Shown here: positions 55,344-64,000 of the stretch, piece after piece
Position numbering within the stretch: the stretch's first letter is position 1
Layout: each line of letters opens with the position of its first letter
Program-made: the position numbers and the translations under genes
Notes under the pieces: generated by a model
Told to the model about the DNA's origin: nothing
Seen by the model: the letters and a program-made list of their open reading frames with translations, nothing else
The model's database searches: none
Origin: Euborellia annulipes
Taxonomy: Eukaryota > Arthropoda > Insecta > Dermaptera > Anisolabididae
DNA: 64,000 bases
Direction: 5' to 3'
Assembly (NCBI GenBank): GCA_023213315.1
Contig: JAKCPI010008027.1
Location: 1 to 64,000, forward strand

Positions 55344-57437
55344 TTAGCTGACTCGTGCTGCGCAGGCCGCCGCCAAAAGGATGAGGAGGCCGTGGAAAGG
55401 ACCGAAACTTGTTGAAGAGGCGCCTCCCCGCGAGTCATATGATTGCCAATTGTCCCTGGGCGATGACGCTGCCGGCTGGAAGGTGCCGAGGTCCAGGGGA
55501 CCCTCATCGGGGTAGAGATACGATTTCTGGTTGATTCGGCCTCGAATTATTCTGAAATTTGGTTGATTCGAGTCAATCGGGCCTTTGATAAAATTTTGAT
55601 ATTTATTCGAGACGACGTAGAGGTCGCCGCGTTCGTCGATGTTGAACGACATCGGCCATTGCAGGAGGTTCTGATCGCGGGTGATGGAGCGCTGGTTGCC
55701 GTAGAACTGCCGATGGGTGTCCCATCGGGCGATTGTGTTGTTTTCAATGAGGCCGTAGTACAAAATCCCCCGATTGGACATCGTCATCGCCTGTACAGTC
55801 GACGATTTCTCGCCAAGCAGCTTTATTTGAGTTGACGGGTCTTGCAAGGTGGGATCTCTCAATGCTTGGGTGGGAATCGAGTATAAATTCCTGGAGCTAA
55901 ATGGCGCGTAATAGAGAGTGCGCAGGTTGGAGCCGTTGTTGGGCGACATCGCCAGCCCTGCCAGGTTGTATTGAACTTGAACTTGTTGATTATTTACATA
56001 AATCGACCGGAGACTCGGCTCGGCTCTCATCGACCTGTAATCGCGCACCTTGCGTGCCGTGTTGTCACGGAAACTGTAGACAATAATACCGGGGTCGGGG
56101 TCCGAGGCGTCTGATATGTAAGCGAAGTAACCGTCGGTGTCGTCGACAACGATGTCCACCAAGTGGCTGTCTTCTTTGCTGGCGACCGCCTCCGGGAAAG
56201 TGAAAACTCGAACCACCTGAGCCATTTCCATGTCCCGGAAGGGCATGCGGGGTCGGGGATTTGGGTTTTGGTTATGCTGGTTGTTGTAACCTCCGCCACT
56301 GACGCCGCCCTCGTGGTTGTAGGTGGGCTCGGGCGTGAATGAAGGGATGCCCTGAGGGTTGTAATCGCCGATCGGATTCCTTGCCTCGAAGCTGTTCTGC
56401 GGCCGCCCGTACTCGTTTTGCCGATTGTTGAAATCAGGGTTGTATTGATTGTTGCGGTTGTAATCGGGGTAGTCCCGCCCTTGCGGGTTGTAGCCACCGC
56501 CGCCGCCCGACTGCGGATTATAATCCCGCCCCTGCGGCGAATTGTAGTCTCTTCCTTGATTATTGTTGTAATCGCGGTCATTAAAATTACGATTGTTGTT
56601 ATTGTTGTTGTTGTTGTTGTTATAATTATAATCCGGGTTTCCAGGGTAGTCGTTGCGATTTCTTCCCTGCATGTTGTTAAAGTCTCTCCCTTGGCCGCCG
56701 AAATCAGAATAAGTGTTATTATTATTATTATTAATATTATAATTGTAATCGCCTTTGAGGTCCAAGATGACCAGCTTCGGCGGGCACCGCGTCTCGGGCC
56801 TGTCCAAGATGTGCACTCGCCCCGTGTCGATGATCCACATCCGGCCCTGGGTGTCGATCTCGATACTTTGTACAAATTGCAGCGCACTGCAATTGCCTAT
56901 TTCTTGCATCCTCCACGACGGGAACGGCTGGAGTCGAGGCGACGCATTGCGATCGGGCGCGTTGAGGGCGATCGTCGCCAATGTTGCCGGCACTCCACGA
57001 CGCCATCGCGGAATTGTCACAAAAATACGATCTCGCCAAATTTTCGCACTTGCCAAAACGTTGTTATCAGATATAAACATAGAGGATTGCAACGCTTGCG
57101 CTTTTCGGGAGTCATCGGGCCAGGTGTAGTCCAACTTGAACCACTCATAGATGACACTGAAATGCTCGAATCCATTGGGGTCGGTTGACGTTGTGTATTG
57201 GCGGTTGGAGCCTGGATACCCCCCGGAACCACCAACGTTTGATGGGTATCCTGGATACGACGACGACGTCGATTCTGGATAATTCTGATAGGGCGGTCCT
57301 TGGCCTGGGTACGTTGAGAGAGTATCAGGATAGCGGGGATCTCGGGAATCGTAGGGTCCCGGGGATGGATAGGTATCCAATTGAGCGCGACAGAGAGTGA
57401 GGCAAAAAGCCCCGAGGCATATCCACCCGAAGAGCAT
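55344..57437 (-). CDS. Yellow/MRJP-family secreted protein with a large low-complexity insertion, intronless
   Basis: The first in-frame ATG (57437, context GCCATG) starts a 697-residue protein with a signal peptide (LFGWICLGAFCLTLCRA, cleavage near residue 18). A Pro/Tyr/Gly-rich stretch (19-90) precedes the MRJP-type propeller. That begins EHFSVIYEWFKLDYTWPDDS, continues with DRIFVTIPRWRRGVPATL, GRMWIIDTG and CPPKLVILDLKGD (to 230), and resumes VVRVFTFPEAVAS (408), YYAPFSSRNLYSIPT, GILYYGLIENNTIARWDT and WPMSFNIDERGDLYVVS to about 640. Residues 231-407 are an Asn/Gly/Tyr/Gln-rich insertion with QGRDYN repeats, absent from ordinary family members. The C-terminus is hydrophobic (FHGLLILLAAACAARVS), possibly a GPI signal. 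Yellow proteins act in cuticle pigmentation and other extracellular roles; here only the family is certain. The gene is strongly GC-richer than its flanks and has no intron, which may mean retroposition. Confidence 0.92.
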   Translation of the reverse strand: MLFGWICLGAFCLTLCRAQLDTYPSPGPYDSRDPRYPDTLSTYPGQGPPYQNYPESTSSSYPGYPSNVGGSGGYPGSNRQYTTSTDPNGFEHFSVIYEWFKLDYTWPDDSRKAQALQSSMFISDNNVLASAKIWRDRIFVTIPRWRRGVPATLATIALNAPDRNASPRLQPFPSWRMQEIGNCSALQFVQSIEIDTQGRMWIIDTGRVHILDRPETRCPPKLVILDLKGDYNYNINNNNNNTYSDFGGQGRDFNNMQGRNRNDYPGNPDYNYNNNNNNNNNNRNFNDRDYNNNQGRDYNSPQGRDYNPQSGGGGGYNPQGRDYPDYNRNNQYNPDFNNRQNEYGRPQNSFEARNPIGDYNPQGIPSFTPEPTYNHEGGVSGGGYNNQHNQNPNPRPRMPFRDMEMAQVVRVFTFPEAVASKEDSHLVDIVVDDTDGYFAYISDASDPDPGIIVYSFRDNTARKVRDYRSMRAEPSLRSIYVNNQQVQVQYNLAGLAMSPNNGSNLRTLYYAPFSSRNLYSIPTQALRDPTLQDPSTQIKLLGEKSSTVQAMTMSNRGILYYGLIENNTIARWDTHRQFYGNQRSITRDQNLLQWPMSFNIDERGDLYVVSNKYQNFIKGPIDSNQPNFRIIRGRINQKSYLYPDEGPLDLGTFQPAASSPRDNWQSYDSRGGASSTSFGPFHGLLILLAAACAARVS

Positions 57438-58756
57438 GGCGTTAACCGACGACGAAGGCGGCAACGAAGCAACTAACAGGCTGGCCTCCGCCTCACCTCG
57501 AGTTGGCTTCGCAACCTGCTTGCAAAGTGCAGTTGCCTTCGGCTGCGACCTGCGCACAGGCCGCGGTTCAGCTACGCACGTTCACGTTCACATTCACGTT
57601 CACGCTCACGTCATGCATTTCATTCGCCAACACACCTCTTTGTTTTCTTCCTCAAAAAGCCTCCTTTTTTTTTTTGCTAATCAACAACTCAACTAACGCT
57701 CGCTTGGTCATGTGACAAGAAATTTGTTAATTTATCCTGATCAAATTCAATTGGAATCCAAACATCAGATAGAGTTGAAAGACATTGACGACGACATGAG
57801 CAAACTTCATAATAAGAGTTATACAATCTCATAACTCAGGTGTGAATTTAAAATAAATAAAAATATTTAGAATTAACGTTAATATAACGAGCGAGGGGCG
57901 TATATAAAAAGCAAAGGGACTTCCCCCACCTCCGTTGCTAAGCGTATTAAAAAGATTTTTCAGAAACGTGAATTGAATCATTAATCCGTTAATATTCAAA
58001 TTCATCCAAAATGTTCAATTTAATGTGAGTCTAGAGATCCCGGGGTTGAACCCTCGACTCGTGGGGGGTTCAGGTGGACGCTGGAGATTAAAAAGATACA
58101 AAAAATTAAAATTTTGAAATATAACCTTGGTTCATTTCTCTAAGAGTACTGGAGTATCGTATTTTCATGCAAATTCGAAAAAAGGAGGTGGGACATTAAA
58201 ATTTTTTTTTTCGCATTAAATAAATTTCCTGCTGTCATTGAATGGCTTCCATTCAGTTTAAAATTTCCTCCACATACTGTATATTGGATATAAAATAATA
58301 ATTTAATAATTTTATTAAAAAAAAAAAATTTTTTTAAAATTATTTTTTTTGGTAAAATTTTAAATTTTAGGATGGGAGGGGTAAAAAAATAAATATTTTT
58401 TTATATGTTTTAATTTTAAATCAAAAATAATAATAATATAGAAAAATTTTTTTTAATTTCGGATGTTGTGACAATTTGACTTCTACATAACTATATTGTT
58501 GAGAAATGTGAAATTATCGATTGTTTTCAATTGGCATTCAACAGCCTTCTTTCCCTCGGCCACTGATATAGGTGTTGATGCGTCGCCCTTGTCAACAACC
58601 ATCTCATCTGGCAGGCCCCTGGATTTTTTTTTTTTAATAAATGTTGCTTCTACAGGATCCTAAAATTTCTATTATTTTCGATCCTGGATGTTGTCTTTAC
58701 CTTTTCTTTATTATTATTCGATCTAGCAGGTTATTGCGCTTATTGTCGTAATTTTT
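57438..58756. other. Upstream region of the yellow-family gene
   Basis: GC-rich up to about 57720, presumably leader and promoter of the minus-strand gene. It includes a run of ACGTTC-like hexamers at about 57577-57611. Beyond this the sequence is AT-rich without recognised genes. No clear TATA box was found. Confidence 0.4.
57577..57611. repeat. ACGTTC-type hexamer repeat in the yellow-gene upstream region
   Basis: Five to six units of CACGTT/CACATT lie about 140-175 bases before the start codon on the gene's strand. Their complement reads AACGTG. Confidence 0.6.
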
Positions 58757-59391
58757 TCTTTCTCTTACCTCTATATATATGTTTACTTACCTCTACATAT
58801 ATATGTTAATATATAGAGAGAAAGTATTGGTATCATGTCAAAAATTCGATGTCGAGATTTTGATGGATCTTCACTTTTTGAGGTCCCCTGAATCCAAAAA
58901 AGTGGTTTTCGCGACATGGTCTGTCTGTGGATGTGTGGGTGTGTGTGTGTTCAATTTTAAGCATGAAGGAATTGAGCTAGGAGGTTGAAATTTTATATTT
59001 AAGTTTTGTCACCCACCTGAGGCGTGAAAATAATCTTTAAAACAAAATCGGCCAAAAAGTACTAGTACTTTACTGATGTACTTATGCAGTTTTTTTTTCG
59101 ATTTTCTCAAAATTCGCTCGAACTATTTTTTTAAAAATTCATAAATCAATTATTTTTTAGATTCTCTTTAAAATGTATATTCTCATTTTGTCATTTAAAT
59201 CTTCTGAAGACCACTTTACTCTTGTGATTAATAGAGGAGATAGGAGAAATGGTTGCCATGGTAACAAAAATATAAATATTTTCCCATACTTATAAATTTT
59301 ACATCCGAATTCATATGTTCCGTAGGCTACTGTCGGGAACTAAATATATGTCGACACAAAAAATCTGGTGCGACAGTCACACCAGATTTTT
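58757..59391 (-). repeat. Family A repeat, near full length reference copy
   Basis: Runs from the TACCTCTATATATATG / AGAGAAAGTATTGG hairpin end to the CTGGTG hairpin end, here shortened. It is the most continuous copy and has no insertion. The ORF-like stretches in it are broken and differ between copies. Confidence 0.78.
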
Positions 59392-59563
59392 TTATAGAGG
59401 CGTTCGATAAGAGAATCAGAAAATGTTTTTTGATCCAAAAAGTTTTCCATCCCCTAACTAATAAGATATTATTATGCTAATATTAAATTAGAGTCCTAAT
59501 TTCTATGCAATTGCATATTTTGTTTACTAAAAACATCTACGACGCAGTAGAATAATTACTGTA

Positions 59564-59773
59564 CAGTAAGGGGCAATATTAAGTCCCACCCATTCGTTTT
59601 CTACTTGTGATTATTTCATTATTTCTAAAAAAATATTATATATTTTTTAATGGAAACTTTCATGGTCCAAACCTAGAAAATTTCCATTAAAGATTTTCAT
59701 TTTCTTTTATAAAAACAATGAAATAATCACAAGTAGAAAACGCATGGGTGGGACTTAATATTGTCCCTCACTG
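59564..59773. mobile_element. TA-flanked palindromic MITE (family M1)
   Basis: CAGTAAGGGGCAATATTAAG and its inverse at the other end with TA on both sides (59562-59563 and 59774-59775). The interior pairs along most of its length. Confidence 0.82.
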
Positions 59774-60544
59774 TACATATCCGAATCATGCATCTTAAGT
59801 AAAATTTAGAGAATTTTGACCAGCAAACGAAACAAAAATGAGATTTCACACCAGCGAATATTTCTATATAATTAGAATATTTCTTTTACCCTGGACTTTT
59901 AAGTGCGAAACGTTGACAAAAAAATAATCTTTTATTTGTGATCTCACCTTACATTTCAGAGATCTTTTTTCTTTGGAATAATCTAATCCCAGTTATTAAG
60001 CTAAAATAAAAGTAAAGTTTTATTCAGCATAGAAACAGTTAAAATAGAATAAGCGCGGATCAATAAATGTGTGTTCGTAATCGGAAATTCCGATGAATAG
60101 CCCCTTCGGAATTATCACAAATTCCAAAATTCAAGAGAGATTTTTTTTTAAATAATCCCCTCAGGCAAAAAAAAAAAAATAATAACGAGGAAGTTATTTT
60201 CATTAGCCAGTTATTAGATGGCCAGATAAGATTTTTCCCTTGCCGAAAAACAAACGGTGTAGAGTTCATTTAATTTAAATAATATGAATGGGAATCGTAA
60301 AATGTTTGTCTAATTAAAAAAATAAATATAACGTTGGCAAAAATAATCACAAAACGCATTAGTCATAGCACAAATCAATAATTAATAGCCTAATGCTAAA
60401 TAAAAGAACAAATAGGTAGGCCTATGTAGTAGTAGAAGTGCCGGGAGGACCTGGCAACCAAAATCGTTCCAGTGAAGTGGTAGCCCGAGGAACCTGCATG
60501 TGGAATAACACCCCCTGTTGCCTTCCAAACAATTTAAATTTACA

Positions 60545-62120
60545 AAAACGGATCTGGTGTGACTGATCGCCCGACACACGACTTTCTCTTACCTTCGGTA
60601 AATGAAAGTAGTGTTCTGTGCTTGACACACCAGATTTATTTTCCGATATATTTAGTTTCCGCTGATATTATATTAAAATTAAAAAAAATCTAGTGTGACT
60701 GGCGCACAGCACACAACATTCTCTTACCTCCGGTAATCGAAAGTTGTGTTCTGTGCTTGTCACACTACATATTTGGGGTCAGACATATATTTAGTTCCCG
60801 TACAGTACGGAACATTTGAATTCAGATGTAAAATTTATAAGTATGGAAAATATTTATATTTTGTTACCATGGCAACCATTTCTCCTATCTTCCCTATGAA
60901 ATACCAGGGGACGTAAAGGTTGCTTTTGGGTGGGTTTGGTGGTGAGGGTTTTTTGTCTTTGAATCTTTAGGTTAGAGTGGTCTTTTCAAAAGAATTTGAT
61001 CTCAAATTAATGAGAATTTACATTTTAAATAACTATCTTTTTTGGAAAAAATTAATTGATTTCTGAATTTGAAAGAAACTTGTGACCAAATTTTGAGTAA
61101 AATTTTCGAAATATCTGAAAGACCTTATAAGTAATAATATCTCGGGGCGTAAATATTTTATTTAGATTTTAAAAAGCTTATTTCGTTTTTGTCTCGAGAG
61201 GTGTTTAACATAGAATATGGAATTTCAGACAATAGATAAAATCCTTAACATAAAATAACACAAACTAACACAATTTCCAATTCTCTTTCATCTCCAACAG
61301 AAGAGATCGATGAAATTAATAAATAATTGGCAAAATGGAGATCTCAAATTTGTAAAATATTCAACCGAAGTAGGCCTACTTTACCTAAGATTATAGAATA
61401 TTTTAAAAATGTAATATTTTAGTAAGAGAAAGTGAGAAAGAAATGACTTCTTTTGAGTAAAAGTGGGAAAATATATTTAAATTTTTGCTATGATTGGCAT
61501 TAATTTTGCTTTTAAATGTTATGTTTATAAACTTTCAAACCCTCTTACCAAAAAAAACTTCAAAATAAAACAGATAAAATATTTTTAAAATAATTTTTAT
61601 AATTTAGGAGTACTAATATGTGAAGATTAATTCTCAAAATTTGGATATAATTTTGGGTAAGAATTATTTATAAATTTAATTTATTGATGGAGTAGAGAGA
61701 GGAATTGAAATTTTATAAATTTTATTTTGTTTTATCTTCCCTATGAAATACAAGAGTAAAGTGGTCTTCAGAAGATTTCAACGGCAAAATGAGAATATAC
61801 ATTTTAAAGAGCATCTAAAACATAATTGATTTTTGAATTTTAATTAAAATCGTAAGAGCGAATTTTGAGAAAATTGAAAAAACCTGAAAAAGTACATCAC
61901 CAAAGTACTAGTACTCTTTGGCCGATTTTGTTCAAAAGCTTCGTGTCAAGTCCCATGGGTGTATTTAACTTAAATATAAAATTTCAACCTGCTGGTTCTT
62001 TTCGTTCTTGAGATATTTTGTTCACAGACAGACCATTTTTTGGACTCATGGGACCTCCAAACGTGTATATCCATCAAAATCTCGACATCGAATTTTTGAA
62101 GTGAATCTAATTCTATCTCA
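60545..62120 (+). repeat. Cluster of three family A fragments
   Basis: Hairpin ends lie at 60550-60634 and 60690-60768. Middle segments run to about 61215, and a further fragment at about 61730-62115 ends near the usual GAATTTTTGA...TCTCACTATA terminus. They represent at least two separate insertions. Confidence 0.6.
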
Positions 62121-62129
62121 CTATAAAGT

Positions 62130-62345
62130 GACGTTTCGGTCATTTCAAGTCCATCTTCAGATGACAATCTCTTTCTATGAGACATTTTACAAAATCTCTA
62201 CTATAATAGGGATAGGATGATAAATACGCAGATTCGATTGAGATTAAATTCAAATTAGGACAAGATTCCACACAATTATAGCTATAAATTCTATTTAAGA
62301 GGATTGCTTGCTTCTAAATGAGGCGAAACGTCAGCTTTGGACTTA
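62130..62345. repeat. Hammerhead-like motif with partial palindrome
   Basis: Minus strand 62130-62160: CTGAAGATGGACTTG ... GACCGAAACGTC. A second GAAACGTC at about 62327-62334 on the plus strand belongs to a shortened opposite arm. Confidence 0.55.
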
Positions 62346-62399
62346 AAGTTTTATTAATAAAGAAATAGCGATAGCTGGTTGCTTGGCTCATAGTCATTT

Positions 62400-62945
62400 T
62401 CCTTTATATTGTAAGTCGGCATATTAACTACTGACGCGACCTCGATCAATGGTGGGAAAACAGCGCCTTAGCCCTGGCAACCACTAGAAATTTCGCATAA
62501 TAATCTCTGGACCGAACGTTTTAAGAATAAACAAAAAAACAAAAATCTATATTGCATATAAAGGGTAAAAGAAAGTAATTAGTGTCCGCTGCGTTCGATT
62601 AGTGGTTGTGTTACTTCACACCAAATTTGAGTTTATTTCGTTTTATTAGTTCAAGCGCGCTAGAATAAAATTCCACTGGAGAGTTGAGGCGTTTGTTTTG
62701 TTTACACTTTCGAAAGTAAAACCGTTGGTTTGCAAACCGGTCCTTCTCTCTCTCTTTCTTCGACCCACTTCCGGCCGAATGATTGAGAGGGGATCCCGTA
62801 GGAATGAGAGAGTCGCAACCAACCCTTTGGGAACTCCATGCATCCATGGATATCGACCGGTCTGGAGTTTCCAGACGGGGGGCCCGGCCATTGACACACT
62901 CCAGGCAATTCCTGCCGATCAATAAGGATACTCTTCGCCTAGGTC
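62400..62945. other. GC-richer unique segment, possible exon or promoter
   Basis: This block does not match the recognised repeats. All three minus-strand frames of about 62640-62900 are largely open. One, reading to a stop at 62611, follows a GGCAG acceptor-like site. 62440-62500 contains CCCTGGCAACC and GGTGGGAAAA, promoter-like words. The direction of any gene is undecided. Confidence 0.3.
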
Positions 62946-63183
62946 CGGAATAACCAACATTTTAAATAATAATAAATAGTAGGCGTATATCTTATTACAT
63001 TTCGGATAAATAAACAAGGAAGCGTGATGGTATATGGATTGGTGACCAGGAATGTGACAATTCTTCTCTCTATAATAATTAATCTTAATGGAATTATTTT
63101 CTCATGTCCAGCCTACGTTTAGGAGGGTAACCTAATTTAAATTACGCTATTCTCTCACCCTCACTCACTCCCCACTAGGGCTC

Positions 63184-64000
63184 AGTGGCGTCATTTCAAC
63201 TTTTTCTTGGGGGGGGGGGCAAACATTTTATTTTATTAAAATTTACCTTCAAAAGTACTCAAATTTAGCCATTTAATTAAATTAAAAATCAGAGCATTTA
63301 GGGCATTATTTTCGATTATTTTTATAATCAATTATTTTCGCGAAATATGAGTTTGAAAAGATGAGATGAGACTCGTATACTAAAAAAAAAAACAAAACAA
63401 AACAAAAAAAGGTCAAATTATTTTCGCGAGAGGGGGAAAATGGAAATTTTACTAAAAAAAAAAGATATAATCGATTATTTTTTTCCTAATCAACACCCCT
63501 ACTCACCACCTAATATTTAATAAATAACCGCGCGGCACCCCCTCCAGTTGGTTCGGACCCGCAATTTCCAGCCAATAAATATATATCGGTCTTGTTAAAA
63601 AATATAAAATATCAACACACTCACTTATCTTAAAAAAAAATTATTAAGGCGGAGTCAAAAAAAAAAAAAAATTCCAAGACATACCAGTATGCAAAAAATT
63701 ATTTCTTTTTTTATGTCGTTGGGTGACGTTTCGACCCCTGGTCCAGGCCACCTTCAGAGCCGGAGGCGAGAATAAATGAAAATTGCAGTTTCAGAATTTT
63801 TTTTTTTGCTCTGCCTTAATAATAAATAATTCCAGCCACAAAGATATACCTCATAAAATAATTTATGTTAAAAAATATATTACTATTTTGTTTTATCTAT
63901 TTTATAAATATCTAGCCTATAAATGAGGCGCTTTACCCGTATTTTTGAGTTTACCCTTGGTGTAATGTGCGCCAACCCAAATATCTAGACTCATCCCCGA
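63184..64000. other. Repeat-rich window end
   Basis: Starts with a G/C-run element end (CAGTGGCGTCATTTCAAC, as at 30587). Then low-complexity AT, then a palindrome at about 63629-63828 holding a minus-strand hammerhead-like motif (63724-63757; CTGAAGGTGG ... GTCGAAACGTC). No gene is seen in the last kilobase. Confidence 0.5.

Noticed and set aside
56027..57188. Long open frames on both strands overlapping the yellow-family gene
   Set aside because: They are low-complexity shadows of the GC-rich, repeat-containing coding sequence; only the 55344-57437 frame shows family motifs and a signal peptide.
57438..57557. N-terminal extension of the yellow-family protein by 40 residues
   Set aside because: It would begin at GTG and place basic sequence before the signal peptide; the first ATG at 57437 starts directly at the signal peptide.
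1..64000. CRISPR arrays, bacterial operons, prophage or riboswitches
   Set aside because: The window is eukaryotic, with GT-AG introns, and shows no regularly spaced direct repeats or prokaryotic gene organisation.

Overview
The window is nuclear DNA of an arthropod, most likely a crustacean with an AT-rich, transposon-loaded genome. I infer this from split genes with GT-AG introns, a yellow/MRJP-family gene (an arthropod-typical family), arthropod-style C2H2 zinc fingers, several tRNA-derived SINE families and dozens of short inverted-repeat transposons. The species cannot be named from the sequence alone. Coding exons stand out as islands of higher GC in roughly 30% GC surroundings.

Layout. 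(1) 692-15659, + strand: the last six exons of a sodium-coupled solute symporter (SLC5, SMCT/SMVT-like); its 5' exons lie upstream of the window. Its introns carry palindromic elements, SINEs and a fossil mariner transposase pair. (2) 15.7-26.6 kb: intergenic, almost entirely nested transposons, with one orphan terminal exon candidate near 24.2 kb. (3) 26.7-27.24 kb: a GC-richer segment that looks like a divergent promoter, with a candidate first coding exon on the minus strand and a candidate non-coding first exon on the plus strand. (4) 31604-36691, +: a complete eight-exon second SLC5 gene (590 aa), a tandem but structurally diverged paralogue of the first. (5) 38612-42482, +: a three-exon zinc-finger protein (411 aa, 11 C2H2 fingers plus one C2HC finger), with a finger relic 1.8 kb downstream. 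(6) 45.3-48.2 kb, +: a speculative six-exon transcription unit. (7) 51478-51664, -: the terminal coding exon of an unrecognised gene. (8) 55344-57437, -: an intronless yellow-family gene whose propeller domain is interrupted by a long Asn/Gly/Tyr-rich insertion. (9) 57.5-64 kb: repeats and a GC-rich unique segment near 62.6-62.9 kb.

The most striking signal is in the repeats. At least a dozen palindromic elements whose arms are otherwise unrelated share the same short motif: CTGANGA, one A/T, a short hairpin, GAAA, then CGTC or a similar self-complementary tetranucleotide. Flanking bases often pair to give a further stem. This matches a type I hammerhead ribozyme with a vestigial stem III, a variant known from Penelope-like retroelements. 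In the palindromes the motif points outward from the centre. Other recurrent layers are TA-flanked MITEs, 8-bp-TSD hAT-type MITEs with long G or C runs, tRNA-derived SINEs, and one abundant 0.6-0.7 kb family with a terminal hairpin. Target-site duplications allow several insertions to be put in order.
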